From an uncultured Oscillospiraceae bacterium (GTDB lineage: Bacteria; Bacillota; Clostridia; Oscillospirales; Oscillospiraceae): a DNA stretch of 42,985 nucleotides. Positions 7,431 to 15,632 of the stretch are shown here, in pieces; the stretch's first letter is position 1; each line of letters begins with the position of its first letter. The translations under genes and the position numbers were made by a program. The notes beneath the pieces are model-generated. The model was not told the DNA's origin. It did no database searches and worked only from the letters and a program-made list of their open reading frames with translations. Location of the stretch: assembly GCA_910579965.1 (NCBI GenBank), contig CAJTWF010000025.1, positions 1-42,985 of the forward strand, written 5' to 3'.

Positions 7431-9031
7431 CACTCTAAGATCACAGCCTCCCAGGGCTGGAGCACGCCCTCGAACCGCTCCCGGGGGTAGTTGGAGCGCA
7501 GCAGGCTCCCCTGCACGGACACCCGGGTGGGATCGTCGCTGAAGTTGAGCAGCACCGTCAGCTGCTCCTCCCCCAGACGGCGGCGGTAGGCGAACAGGGG
7601 CGGCGCGGCCTCCATGGGCACGAACTCGCCCCGGCGCAGCACCTCCCGCTCCCGCCGCAGGGCCGCCAGGTCCTTGTACCAGCTCCAGATGGACGCCGGG
7701 TCCTCCTCCTGCTGGGCCAGGTTGATGGAGGCGCAGTTGTGGTTCACCCCCAGCCAGGGGCGGCCCTGGCTGAAGCCCGCCTGGGGCCCATCGTCCCACT
7801 GGAAGGGGGTGCGGGCGTTGTCGCGGCTGGTGCGGGAGATGATCCTCCAGCGCAGCTTCTGGGGCACGTGGAACCGGCGCAGCAGCCTGTCCACGTTCTT
7901 GCTCTCCACGTCGTTGAGCTGGCGGATGCGCTGGAAGTCAAAGTCCAGCATCCCGATCTCCTGGCCCTGGTAGAGGAAAGGGGTGCCCCGCAGGGTCAGC
8001 AGCAGGGTGGCCAGCAGCTTGCCGCTCTCCTTCCAGTACCGCACGCTGCCGAACCGGGGGATGGACCGGGGCTGGTCGTGGTTCTCCAGATACAGGGCGT
8101 TCCAGTCCAGCTCCCTCTGCCACCGGGTCAGGCAGTCGAAGAACACCTTGGGCCGGAATTTCCGCTTCAGCCACTTCACATAGTACTGGTCGCACTCCAT
8201 GTGCTGGAAGGAGAACACCATGTTCAGCTCCCGCCGCTCCGGCGCGCACAGGTCCCGGGCCTGCTGGGGCGTGACGAACACCGTCTCCCCCACGGTGAAG
8301 GCCTGGTACTCGTCCAGCACCTCCCGCAGCTGGCGGAGGATGCGGTGGTTCTCCTCCCAGGAGATGTAGCGCTCCTGACCGGTGAGGGCCAGCCGCTTTT
8401 TGCCGCTGTCCAGGCTCTCCTTCCACAGCACGTTGATCACGTCGCACCGGAACCCGGCCACCCCCTTGTCCAGCCAGAAGCGGAGGATGTCCTTCACCTC
8501 CTCCAGCACCGCCGGGTTGTGGTAGTTCAGATCCGCCTGGGACTTGGCGAACAGGTGCAGGTAGTACTCGCACCGCTGGGGGTCAAACTCCCAGCAGTCC
8601 TCGCCGAAGAAGCCGGTCCAGTTGTTGGGCAGGGTCCCGTCGGGGCCGCCGTGGGACCAGTAGTAGTAGTCCGCGTAGGGGCTGGTCCTGTCCCGGCTCT
8701 GCCGGAACCAGTAGTGGTCCGTGGAGGTGTGGTTGATGACCAGATCCATGAGGATCCGTATGCCCCGGCTTTTGGCCTGGGCGATGAGCTCCTCCATGTC
8801 CTCCATGGTGCCGTACTCCGGGTTGATCTCCCGGTAGTCGCTGATATCGTAGCCGTTGTCCGCGTTGGGGGACTTGTAGACCGGGCTGAGCCAGATGGCG
8901 TCCACCCCCAGCTCCTGGAGGTGGTCCAGCCGGCTGATGATGCCGGGGATGTCCCCGACGCCGTCGCCGTTGGAGTCCTGGAAGCTGCGGGGGTAGATCT
9001 GGTAGATGATCGCGTCCTTCCACCAGTCCAT
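7430..9031 (-). CDS. GH13 alpha-glucosidase, oligo-1,6-glucosidase type
   Basis: A cytoplasmic 533-residue GH13 enzyme with no signal peptide. It starts WWKDAIIYQIYPRSFQDSNGDGVGDI, the classic oligo-1,6-glucosidase opening. The catalytic residues are present: nucleophile Asp197 (GFRCDVIN), acid/base Glu249 (VGETVF) and Asp319 (LENHDQPR). The Val after the nucleophile is the residue linked, in isomaltase/maltase comparisons, to alpha-1,6 rather than alpha-1,4 preference, so isomaltose-type substrates are likely; trehalose-6-phosphate hydrolase is a less likely alternative. The start has GGGAGGAGAG upstream and lies one base after the GH1 stop. It is probably co-expressed with GH1 and the metallopeptidase. 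Confidence 0.93.
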   Translation of the reverse strand: MDWWKDAIIYQIYPRSFQDSNGDGVGDIPGIISRLDHLQELGVDAIWLSPVYKSPNADNGYDISDYREINPEYGTMEDMEELIAQAKSRGIRILMDLVINHTSTDHYWFRQSRDRTSPYADYYYWSHGGPDGTLPNNWTGFFGEDCWEFDPQRCEYYLHLFAKSQADLNYHNPAVLEEVKDILRFWLDKGVAGFRCDVINVLWKESLDSGKKRLALTGQERYISWEENHRILRQLREVLDEYQAFTVGETVFVTPQQARDLCAPERRELNMVFSFQHMECDQYYVKWLKRKFRPKVFFDCLTRWQRELDWNALYLENHDQPRSIPRFGSVRYWKESGKLLATLLLTLRGTPFLYQGQEIGMLDFDFQRIRQLNDVESKNVDRLLRRFHVPQKLRWRIISRTSRDNARTPFQWDDGPQAGFSQGRPWLGVNHNCASINLAQQEEDPASIWSWYKDLAALRREREVLRRGEFVPMEAAPPLFAYRRRLGEEQLTVLLNFSDDPTRVSVQGSLLRSNYPRERFEGVLQPWEAVILE

Positions 9032-9032
9032 G

Positions 9033-10328
9033 CTATCTCTCCTCCCGGGCCGCGGGGTAGGGGGCGGCGCAGTACTCCCGGTACAGCTCCTCGCTGACCC
9101 CTCCCTGGGCGATGACCTGGCTGTAGAACCGGCCGCTCCACTTCACCCGCCGCTCCCGGTCGCTGCCCTCCAGGGCCACCAGCCCGAACCGGGCGGACAG
9201 GCCCTCCGTCCACTCCCAGCCGTCGCAGAAGGTATCGTGGAAGTACCGCTCCACGGGCAGCCCGCTGCCGCACAGGGCCTCCAGGTGCTCGGCAATGTAC
9301 CGGGCCCGGAAGTGCTCGCCGTTGTCGCATGTGCCGTTGGCGGTGATATAGATGGGCCGGGGAACCAGCCGGCAAAGGCTCTCGCACACCTCCACAATGC
9401 CCGCCGGGCTGATCTCCCAGCCCAGATCGCTCACCGGGCGGCCCTTTGCCGCGCCGTCGGCGGGTCCGCTCACCGTGGAGCGGGCGTAGTAGTTGACCCC
9501 GTGGAAGTCGCAGTACCGGCCCGGGACGATGGCCGGGTGGCGGCCGATGGGGAAGCCGGTCCGGCCGGTGCACATGGCCCGGGCCAGACTGCCCTGGAAC
9601 AGCTGCTCCGCCCGGGAGGCCCAGAAGCGGTGGACCGGGTCGGCGCTGTCCTCGGGCCCGAAGGCGCGCAGATGGAGGGCCGCGCCCACCCGGGTGTCCT
9701 GAAAGCCCATTTGCAGCCGGGTCTTGCGGATGAGGCCGTAGGCCTCGATGTGGGCGGCGGCCAGGTTGGTCATGACGCGGGCCATGTCCAGAAGGTTCCT
9801 TTTGCCCGGGGGCCACGCGCCGGTGAGCCAGCCGTTGTAGGCGTAGAGGTTGGGGGCGTTGAAGGTGACGTACTCGCTGACCAGATCCCCGAAGCTCTCC
9901 ACCATCCTGCGCACGTAGCGCAGAAAGCAGGTGATATTGTCGCTGCTGGCAAAGGCCCCCCGGTCCTCCAGCCACAGGGGGTTGGAGAAGTGGTGGAGGG
10001 TGAGCAGGGGACGGATGCCCCGGTCCGTCAGGTCCTGGAGCTCCTGGCGGTAGCGGGCGATGGCCTGCTGGTCAAACACGCCGTCCTCCGGCTCCACCCG
10101 GCTCCACTCCACGCTCATCCGGCAGCACTGGACGCCCAGCTCCTCCATCAGCGCCCCGTCCTCCTGCCAGCGGCCGAAGTGGTCCACGGCCGCGGCCGGG
10201 TCGGAGCCGTCCTTGATATGTCCCTGGGCGTACCAGCGGCGCCAGCTGCTGTCTGCCGCGCCGCCCTCGATCCGTGTGGCGGCCGTGGTCACGCCCAGCA
10301 GCATGCCGGGCTTTAGCTGAAAATTCAT
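9033..10328 (-). CDS. GH1-family protein lacking both catalytic glutamates
   Basis: A 431-residue protein with the GH1 (beta-glucosidase/6-phospho-beta-glucosidase) layout: opening LLGVTTAATRIEGG, MSVEWSRVEP, LTLHHFSNPLWL, HGVNYY and C-terminal WEWTEGLSARFGLV. In active GH1 enzymes the acid/base Glu lies in TFNEP and the nucleophile in ITENG. Here these read TFNAP (Ala158, codon 9855-9857) and ITANG (Ala330, codon 9339-9341), and the glycone-site Gln of the opening motif is Arg. The frame is intact, the start follows AAAGGAGG, and codon use looks like that of its neighbours, so it is a maintained gene and not an obvious wreck. Retaining hydrolysis by the usual mechanism should be impossible. 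It could be a sugar-binding or regulatory partner of the GH13 enzyme, or use other residues. Confidence 0.88.
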   Translation of the reverse strand: MNFQLKPGMLLGVTTAATRIEGGAADSSWRRWYAQGHIKDGSDPAAAVDHFGRWQEDGALMEELGVQCCRMSVEWSRVEPEDGVFDQQAIARYRQELQDLTDRGIRPLLTLHHFSNPLWLEDRGAFASSDNITCFLRYVRRMVESFGDLVSEYVTFNAPNLYAYNGWLTGAWPPGKRNLLDMARVMTNLAAAHIEAYGLIRKTRLQMGFQDTRVGAALHLRAFGPEDSADPVHRFWASRAEQLFQGSLARAMCTGRTGFPIGRHPAIVPGRYCDFHGVNYYARSTVSGPADGAAKGRPVSDLGWEISPAGIVEVCESLCRLVPRPIYITANGTCDNGEHFRARYIAEHLEALCGSGLPVERYFHDTFCDGWEWTEGLSARFGLVALEGSDRERRVKWSGRFYSQVIAQGGVSEELYREYCAAPYPAAREER

Positions 10329-10375
10329 GGTTCCTCCTTTTTATGTTGCTGCGGTTCTTGGTGAACAGACGCTCC

Positions 10376-11323
10376 TCAGCTGTGGCGGTAGATCTTCTTG
10401 TCCAGAGCGAACACCCGCTTGCTGAACTGCCCCGCCGGCACGTCCTCCAAGGTCTCCTGGTAGATCTCCATGCGGCTGTCGATGAGATCAATCATGCTCA
10501 AAAGCTCGCTCTCCGCGCACATGGGCCGCACTGCGGCCCCGAACTCCGGCTCCCCGTGGTGGGACAGGAGCATGTGCTGGAGGAGCATGCTCTTCTCCTC
10601 CGGTATGCCCAGCTCCCCGGCGGCCTCCGCCGCCGCCTGGGCCCCCATCACCAGATGGCCCAGCAGCTGGCCCCGGGTCGAGTACTCCGTCACCAGCCCC
10701 AGGGGCGAGGTGACGAACTCGTCGCACTTGGCAAAGTCGTGGAGCAGGGTCCCCGCCAGCAGCAGGCTCCGGTCGATCACCGGCGCGTACAGCCCCGCCA
10801 GGTAGTCCGCCGTGCGCACCATGTACAGCGTGTGCATCAGCAGGCCCCCCACAAAGCTGTGGTGCATGCTCTTTCCCGCCGGGATGGAGGCAAACCGCTC
10901 CCCGTACCGGTCCATCATCCACCGGCAGACGGCCCGGTAGTCGCCGTCCTCTATGCGCTCCACCACCGAGCGCAGCTCCTCCATGGCCGCGTCCGCGTCG
11001 ATGGGGGCCACCGGCACCAGATCCCCCAGGTTGTACCGGTCCCCCTCCTGGGTCAGGCGCAGGCGGGAGATAATCATCTGCGGGGCGCCGCGAAACTCGT
11101 TCACCGTGCCCCGTATCTTCAGCACCTCCCCCTCGTCCGCCGGACCCACCGGCCCGCCGTAGTCCCAGACCTTGGCCTCGATGGCCCCGGACCGGTCCGC
11201 CAGCACGGCGCTGAGAAAGGGCTTTCCGCTGTTGGAGACCCGGGACTGGGCGGTCTTGAGGACGTAGAAGCCCTCCGCCTCGTCCCCGATCTCCAGCTGG
11301 GCGATCAGCTTGTTGTATTCCAT
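10376..11323 (-). CDS. yhaM: 3'-5' exoribonuclease YhaM family
   Basis: YhaM is a Firmicute 3'-5' exonuclease that trims mRNA ends. This 315-residue protein has an N-terminal OB-fold (about 12-95, GKPFLSAVLADRSGAIEAKVWD) and an HD hydrolase domain (about 150-290) with MHHSFVGGLLMHT, the metal-binding HD pair in LLHDFAKCDE (195-196) and LLSHHGEPEFG. The start is given as ATG at 11323. A TTG nine bases upstream is better spaced from the GAGG in this leader and may be the true start. It lies 48 bases upstream of GH1 and may feed transcription into it. Confidence 0.93.
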   Translation of the reverse strand: MEYNKLIAQLEIGDEAEGFYVLKTAQSRVSNSGKPFLSAVLADRSGAIEAKVWDYGGPVGPADEGEVLKIRGTVNEFRGAPQMIISRLRLTQEGDRYNLGDLVPVAPIDADAAMEELRSVVERIEDGDYRAVCRWMMDRYGERFASIPAGKSMHHSFVGGLLMHTLYMVRTADYLAGLYAPVIDRSLLLAGTLLHDFAKCDEFVTSPLGLVTEYSTRGQLLGHLVMGAQAAAEAAGELGIPEEKSMLLQHMLLSHHGEPEFGAAVRPMCAESELLSMIDLIDSRMEIYQETLEDVPAGQFSKRVFALDKKIYRHS

Positions 11324-11384
11324 AACGTGCAATCGCGCCCCCTCTCCGGGAGCGCTTCCTCCTGTTCCATGGTTCGATGGTCCC

Positions 11385-11414
11385 AGTATACCATATTTTA
11401 TAGGGAAATGTCGA
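11385..11414 (-). promoter_or_regulatory. yhaM promoter
   Basis: Minus strand TCGACA (11409-11414), 18-base spacer ending in TGG, TATACT (11385-11390). Confidence 0.7.
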
Positions 11415-11563
11415 GAGCATTCCGTCAAATATCGGTGGAAATCCGTTTGCCGCTTCGTTCGGACCGCCGGAGGGCGCCGTCAGAGCGGGCAAGCGGTGCC
11501 CGCCCCTGCGGGAGGCTGCGTTTTTCGGGAAATGGATTTCCGTGCCCCCGGGCAGATCCCCTC

Positions 11564-11592
11564 TTGACTTTCCGGCGGAAATGGGGTATGAT
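11564..11592 (+). promoter_or_regulatory. ylxM-ffh-rpsP promoter
   Basis: TTGACT (11564-11569), 17-base spacer, TATGAT (11587-11592). The expected transcript starts near 11599, just before a 20-bp palindrome. Confidence 0.75.
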
Positions 11593-11602
11593 AGGCGGGT
11601 AT

Positions 11603-11622
11603 GTAAAGCGCGGGCGCTTTAC
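11603..11622 (+). promoter_or_regulatory. perfect 20-bp palindrome in the ylxM leader
   Basis: GTAAAGCGC, GG, GCGCTTTAC: nine perfect pairs directly after the predicted transcription start and just before GAGGAGGG of ylxM. It would form a 5'-terminal hairpin in the mRNA, or an operator in the DNA. Confidence 0.6.
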
Positions 11623-11639
11623 ACGAGGAGGGAGACGGC

Positions 11640-12005
11640 ATGAAAAACCAGACCTACCGCATGACCATGCTGTTTGATTTCTACGGGGAAGTGCTGACGG
11701 ACCGGCAGAAGGAGTTCTTTGACCTGTACTACAACGAGGATCTGAGCCTGGCGGAGATCGCGGAGAACAGCGGCATCAGCCGCCAGGGCGTCCGGGACGT
11801 GATCGTCCGGGCGGAGGGCGTTATGCAGGAGATTGAGGACAAGACCGGCCTCATCCGCCGCTTTCTCCAGATGCAGACCCATATCGCCGCCATCCAGAAC
11901 GCGGCGGCGGAGCTGAAGACCATCAACTACCGGCAGTACGAGGACGCCAGGATCGACGCCCTGGCCGATACCATCCACCTCTCCGCCCAGGCGCTGAGGG
12001 AGTAA
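11640..12005 (+). CDS. ylxM: YlxM-family signal recognition particle-associated protein
   Basis: A 121-residue helix-turn-helix protein with the YlxM signature: FYGEVLTDRQKEFFDLYY, DLSLAEIAENSGISRQGVRD. YlxM is encoded before ffh across Firmicutes and, in streptococci, binds SRP RNA/Ffh and modulates SRP GTPase activity. The ATG follows GAGGAGGG. It ends 15 bases before ffh and is the first gene of the ylxM-ffh-rpsP-khpA operon. Confidence 0.95.
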   Translation: MKNQTYRMTMLFDFYGEVLTDRQKEFFDLYYNEDLSLAEIAENSGISRQGVRDVIVRAEGVMQEIEDKTGLIRRFLQMQTHIAAIQNAAAELKTINYRQYEDARIDALADTIHLSAQALRE

Positions 12006-12020
12006 AGGAAGTGAGAACCC

Positions 12021-13418
12021 ATGGCATTTGAAGGACTTTCCGAAAAACTGAACGCGGCGTTTAAGCGGCTGCGGGGCAAGGGCCGGGTCACGGAGGCCGA
12101 CGTGAAGGAGGCCATGAAGGAGGTCCGTCTGGCCCTGCTGGACGCCGACGTGAGCTACAGCGTGGTCAAGGATTTTGTGGCCAAGGTCACCGAGCGGGCC
12201 GTGGGCGCGGACGTGCTGGAGAGCCTCACCCCCGCCCAGCAGATCATCAAGATTGTCAACGAGGAGCTCACCGCCCTCATGGGCGGCGGCAGCGAGAAGA
12301 TCAGCTTCGCCTCCCATCCGCCCACAGTCATCATGATGGTGGGCCTCCAGGGCGCGGGCAAGACCACCAACGGGGCCAAGCTGGCCGGGTATCTGCGCTC
12401 CGCCATGGGCAAGCGGCCCCTGCTGGCGGCCTGCGACGTGTACCGCCCCGCCGCCATCACCCAGCTGCAGGTGGTGGGCGGGCAGCTGGACATTCCCGTC
12501 TTCGCCCTGGGCCAGGTCAACCCGGTCCAGATCGCCCAGCACGCGGTGCGCCACGCCCGGGACAACGGCTACGATACGGTCCTGCTGGACACCGCCGGCC
12601 GGCTCCACATCGACGAGCAGCTCATGAACGAGCTGAAGAACATCAAGAGCGCGGTCACCCCCAACGAGATCCTCCTGGTGGTGGACGCCATGACCGGCCA
12701 GGACGCGGTGAGCGCGGCCACGGCCTTTGACGAGGCCCTGGGCATCGACGGCGTGGTGCTCACCAAGCTGGACGGCGACGCCCGTGGCGGCGCGGCCCTG
12801 TCCATCCGGGCGGCCACCGGCAAGCCCATCAAGTTCGTGGGCACCGGCGAGAAGCTGGACATGATCGAGCTCTTCCACCCGGACCGCATGGCCTCCCGCA
12901 TTCTGGGCATGGGCGACATGCTCTCCCTCATTGAGAAGGCGGAGCAGAGCTTTGACGAGAAAAAGGCGGCGGAGCTGGAGGAGAAGCTGCGCAAGAACCG
13001 CTTCACCCTCACCGACTACATGGAGCAGATGACCCAGCTGCGCAAGATGGGGGATCTGAGCCAGATGGCGGCCATGTTCCCCGGCCAGATGGGCAAGCAG
13101 ATGGCCGGCGCCCAGATCGACGACAGGATGCTCAACCGGCAGGAGGCGGTCATTCTCTCCATGACCCCCAAGGAGCGGGAGAACCCGGGCCTGCTGGACG
13201 CCAGCCGCAAGAAGCGGGTGGCCGCCGGGTGCGGCCTGGAGGTAGCGGACGTGAACCGCCTGCTCAAGCAGTATGAGATGATGCTCCAGCTCACCCGCCA
13301 GCTCAGCAAGGGCAAGATGCCCCTGGGGCTTGGGAAGATGCCCAACCTGGGCAGCCTGGGCAAGATCGGCGGCATGGGCAAGATGCACGGCTTTGGCCGG
13401 AAAAAGCGGCTGAAATAG
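12021..13418 (+). CDS. ffh: signal recognition particle GTPase Ffh
   Basis: Ffh binds 4.5S/SRP RNA and signal sequences and, through its GTPase, delivers ribosomes to FtsY at the membrane. The 465-residue protein has the N domain (1-90), the G domain with P-loop GLQGAGKTT, DTAGRLH and TKLDGDARGG, and a C-terminal Met-rich M domain (from about 325; MEQMTQLRKMGDLSQMAAMFPGQM) ending in a Gly/Lys/Met-rich tail. Length and order are typical. AAGGAAGTGAG precedes the ATG. Confidence 0.98.
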   Translation: MAFEGLSEKLNAAFKRLRGKGRVTEADVKEAMKEVRLALLDADVSYSVVKDFVAKVTERAVGADVLESLTPAQQIIKIVNEELTALMGGGSEKISFASHPPTVIMMVGLQGAGKTTNGAKLAGYLRSAMGKRPLLAACDVYRPAAITQLQVVGGQLDIPVFALGQVNPVQIAQHAVRHARDNGYDTVLLDTAGRLHIDEQLMNELKNIKSAVTPNEILLVVDAMTGQDAVSAATAFDEALGIDGVVLTKLDGDARGGAALSIRAATGKPIKFVGTGEKLDMIELFHPDRMASRILGMGDMLSLIEKAEQSFDEKKAAELEEKLRKNRFTLTDYMEQMTQLRKMGDLSQMAAMFPGQMGKQMAGAQIDDRMLNRQEAVILSMTPKERENPGLLDASRKKRVAAGCGLEVADVNRLLKQYEMMLQLTRQLSKGKMPLGLGKMPNLGSLGKIGGMGKMHGFGRKKRLK

Positions 13419-13431
13419 GACGTCCGACTGT

Positions 13432-13449
13432 AAATGCGTCAGCATTTAT
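13432..13449 (+). promoter_or_regulatory. small hairpin in the ffh-rpsP gap
   Basis: TAAATGC-GTCA-GCATTTA, a 7-bp stem in the 76-base AT-rich gap between ffh and rpsP. It may tune rpsP message stability. There is no T run, so it is not a standard terminator. Confidence 0.35.
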
Positions 13450-13494
13450 AAATAAAAATCATGATATAAAACTGACTATCGGAGGAAGCAAATT

Positions 13495-13734
13495 ATGGTT
13501 AAGATCAGACTGCGCCGCATGGGCGCAAAGAAGGCCCCCTACTACCGCGTGGTTGTCGCCGACAGCCGCTATCCCCGCGACGGCCGCTTTATCGAGGAGA
13601 TCGGCACCTACAACCCCTGCGTGTCCCCCGCTGAGATCAAGATTGACACCGATCGGGCAAAGGAGTGGATCAAGACCGGCGCACAGCCCACCGACACGGT
13701 CCGCGCCCTGCTCAAGAAGGTTGAAGTGCTCTGA
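13495..13734 (+). CDS. rpsP: 30S ribosomal protein S16
   Basis: S16 helps assemble the 30S subunit. The 79-residue protein reads MVKIRLRRMGAKKAPYYRVV...ADSRYPRDGRFIEEIGTYNP, the family signature at normal length. The start has GGAGGAAG upstream. The stop overlaps the khpA ATG by one base (TGATG), so the two are coupled. Confidence 0.98.
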   Translation: MVKIRLRRMGAKKAPYYRVVVADSRYPRDGRFIEEIGTYNPCVSPAEIKIDTDRAKEWIKTGAQPTDTVRALLKKVEVL

Positions 13735-13982
13735 TGGATGCGGGACGCAGCTTGAAAGACCTGCTGCTCTATATCGCCAGAAACCTGGTGGAGAACCCTG
13801 ACGCCGTATCTGTGACGGAGGTGGAGGGGGACCAGGAGCTGACGCTGGAGCTGCGCGTAGCCCCCGAGGACATGGGCAAGGTGATCGGCCGCCAGGGCCG
13901 CATTGCCAAGGAGATCCGCACCCTTGTCCGCTCCTGCGCCCAGCGTTCAGGGCAGAAGGTCTCCGTGGACATTGTGGATTAA
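13734..13982 (+). CDS. khpA: KH-domain RNA-binding protein KhpA (YlqC)
   Basis: An 82-residue single KH domain with the GxxG-type loop GKVIGRQGRIAKEIRTLV. KhpA pairs with KhpB (Jag) as an RNA chaperone affecting cell division and small-RNA function in Firmicutes. Its position directly after rpsP is the usual one. The operon ends at the strong terminator that follows. Confidence 0.95.
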   Translation: MDAGRSLKDLLLYIARNLVENPDAVSVTEVEGDQELTLELRVAPEDMGKVIGRQGRIAKEIRTLVRSCAQRSGQKVSVDIVD

Positions 13983-13998
13983 CCCGTCGTATCCGGCA

Positions 13999-14041
13999 AA
14001 GCACCGTGGGGCCAGCAGCGCTGGCCCCACGGTGCTTTTTT
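13999..14041 (+). terminator. terminator of the ylxM-ffh-rpsP-khpA operon
   Basis: A perfect 16-bp stem, GCACCGTGGGGCCAGC with its complement, 3-base loop, then TTTTTTAT. Confidence 0.95.
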
Positions 14042-14093
14042 ATCAAAAAAGGTGACAAAGCCGCTTTTTTGACGCACTGCCGCCCAACAGTCT

Positions 14094-14122
14094 TTGACAA
14101 CCGGCCCGGTTTCCTGTATACT
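14094..14122 (+). promoter_or_regulatory. promoter of the second GH13 gene
   Basis: Consensus TTGACA (14094-14099), 17-base spacer, TATACT (14117-14122), about 55 bases before the ATG at 14178. Confidence 0.8.
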
Positions 14123-14177
14123 GGGAGAACAGCTTCCACATCACCGCGCCGGGAGTGCCGGCGAGAAGGAGAACTTT

Positions 14178-15488
14178 ATGTGGTTTGACGAATCGGTCAT
14201 CTATCAAATCTATCCCCTGGGCCTGTGCGGCGCGCCCCGGGAGAATGACGGCATCCAGGCCCACCGCATTCTGCGGGTGCTGGACTGGGCGGAGCATATC
14301 AAGGCCCTGGGGGCGGACACGGTCCTCTTCAACCCCCTCTTTGACAGCGACCGCCACGGCTATGACACCCGTGACTACCGCACCGTGGACTGCCGCCTGG
14401 GGACCAACGAGGACTTCCGCCAGGTCTGCGATGCACTCCACGCCGCCGGGCTGCGGATCATGCTGGACGGCGTGTTCAACCACGTTGGCCGGGGCTTCTG
14501 GGCCTTCCGGGACGTGCAGGAGAAGAAGTGGGACAGCCCCTACAAGGACTGGTTCCACATCAATTTTGACGGCAGCACCTGCTATAACGACGGCTTCTGG
14601 TACGAGGCATGGGAGGGCCACTACGAGCTGGTGAAGCTCAACCTCCAGAATCCGGCGGTGGTCCAGCACCAGTTTGACGCTGTCCGCTCCTGGGTGGACC
14701 AGTTCGGCATCGACGGGCTGCGCCTGGACGTGGCCTACTGTCTGAGCCCGGACTACCTGCGGCAGCTGCGGTCCTTCACCGAGGGCCTCAAGCCGGATTT
14801 CGTACTCATGGGGGAGACCCTCCACGGGGACTACAACCGGTGGATGGGCGACGGCCTGTGCCACTCCGTCACCAACTACGAGTGCTACAAGGGCCTGTGG
14901 TCCAGCTTCAACTCCATGAACCTCTTTGAGATCGGCCACAGCCTGGCCCGCCAGTTCGGTTCCGAGCAGTGGACCCTCTACAAGGGCCGCCATCTGCTCA
15001 GCTTCCTGGACAACCACGACGTGGAGCGCATTGCCAGCATCCTGACCAACAAGGAGCACCTGCGTCCGGCCTACGGCATCCTCTTCGGCATGCCCGGCGT
15101 GCCGGCGGTGTACTACGGCAGCGAGTGGGGCCTGGAGGGCCGGAAGAGCCAGGGGGACGACGCCCTGCGCCCGGCGCTGGAGAAGCCGGAGAGCAGCGAG
15201 CTGACCGGGTTCATCGCCCGGCTGGCCCAGGCCCGCCGGAGCAGCCGGGCCCTGTGCTATGGCGGCTACCGGAACGTGGTGCTCACCAACCGGCAGATCA
15301 TCTTTGAGCGGGCCGTGGAGGGGGAGCGGGTGCTGGTGGCGGTCAACGCCGACGGCGCGCCCTACACCGCCCACTTTGACGCAGGGTGCGGCATGGCGGT
15401 GGATCTGATTACGGGGGAGAACCACGACTTCGGCGGCGGCAGCCAGCTGGCCCCCTACAGCGTGGCCTTCTGGAAAATGGAGCGGTAG
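14178..15488 (+). CDS. GH13 alpha-amylase-family glycosidase
   Basis: A 436-residue cytoplasmic GH13 protein: WFDESVIYQIYPLGLCG, LGADTVLFNPLFDSDRHGYDTRDY and DGVFNHVGRGF. All three catalytic acids are present: nucleophile Asp184 (GLRLDVAY), acid/base Glu213 (MGETLHGD) and Asp281 (LDNHDVER). The short length and motifs fit maltodextrin-acting neopullulanase/cyclomaltodextrinase-like enzymes, but the bond specificity cannot be assigned. The start follows AGAAGGAG. The frame is open upstream into the promoter; that part is not translated. It has its own consensus promoter and appears monocistronic. Confidence 0.9.
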   Translation: MWFDESVIYQIYPLGLCGAPRENDGIQAHRILRVLDWAEHIKALGADTVLFNPLFDSDRHGYDTRDYRTVDCRLGTNEDFRQVCDALHAAGLRIMLDGVFNHVGRGFWAFRDVQEKKWDSPYKDWFHINFDGSTCYNDGFWYEAWEGHYELVKLNLQNPAVVQHQFDAVRSWVDQFGIDGLRLDVAYCLSPDYLRQLRSFTEGLKPDFVLMGETLHGDYNRWMGDGLCHSVTNYECYKGLWSSFNSMNLFEIGHSLARQFGSEQWTLYKGRHLLSFLDNHDVERIASILTNKEHLRPAYGILFGMPGVPAVYYGSEWGLEGRKSQGDDALRPALEKPESSELTGFIARLAQARRSSRALCYGGYRNVVLTNRQIIFERAVEGERVLVAVNADGAPYTAHFDAGCGMAVDLITGENHDFGGGSQLAPYSVAFWKMER

Positions 15489-15534
15489 GCCGCGCCATCA
15501 AGAGAAGAAAAACAGCAAAAAGGAGCTTTGTTTT

Positions 15535-15585
15535 ATGTTCTATCGTTCGGCCATTGCTGAAAACCGGGAGGTTTTCAAATACTGA
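15535..15585 (+). CDS. possible 16-residue leader or small peptide
   Basis: An ATG preceded by AAAAAGGAG (9-base spacing) opens 16 codons ending in TGA at 15583-15585 (MFYRSAIAENREVFKY). The 3' part overlaps a small hairpin, GAAAACC-GGGA-GGTTTTC (15559-15576). It lies between the GH13 gene and the RNHCP gene. The only support is the ribosome-binding site, so this may be chance. Confidence 0.2.
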   Translation: MFYRSAIAENREVFKY

Positions 15586-15632
15586 TCTTCTGAAGGCCTC
15601 CCGTGTGTGCGGAAACATACCAGGAGGACAGC

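Larger units (their letters stand above)
11324..11639. other. divergent promoter region between yhaM and ylxM-ffh
   Basis: This 316-base gene-free region holds a minus-strand promoter for yhaM and a plus-strand promoter for ylxM. A 7-bp inverted repeat GCGGGCA...TGCCCGC lies between them at 11485-11503. No coding potential of its own was seen. Confidence 0.6.

Noticed and set aside
11619..13445. A 608-codon open frame opposite ylxM and ffh
   Set aside because: It is a shadow frame of two well-supported genes; it shows no motifs and spans the ffh promoter side.
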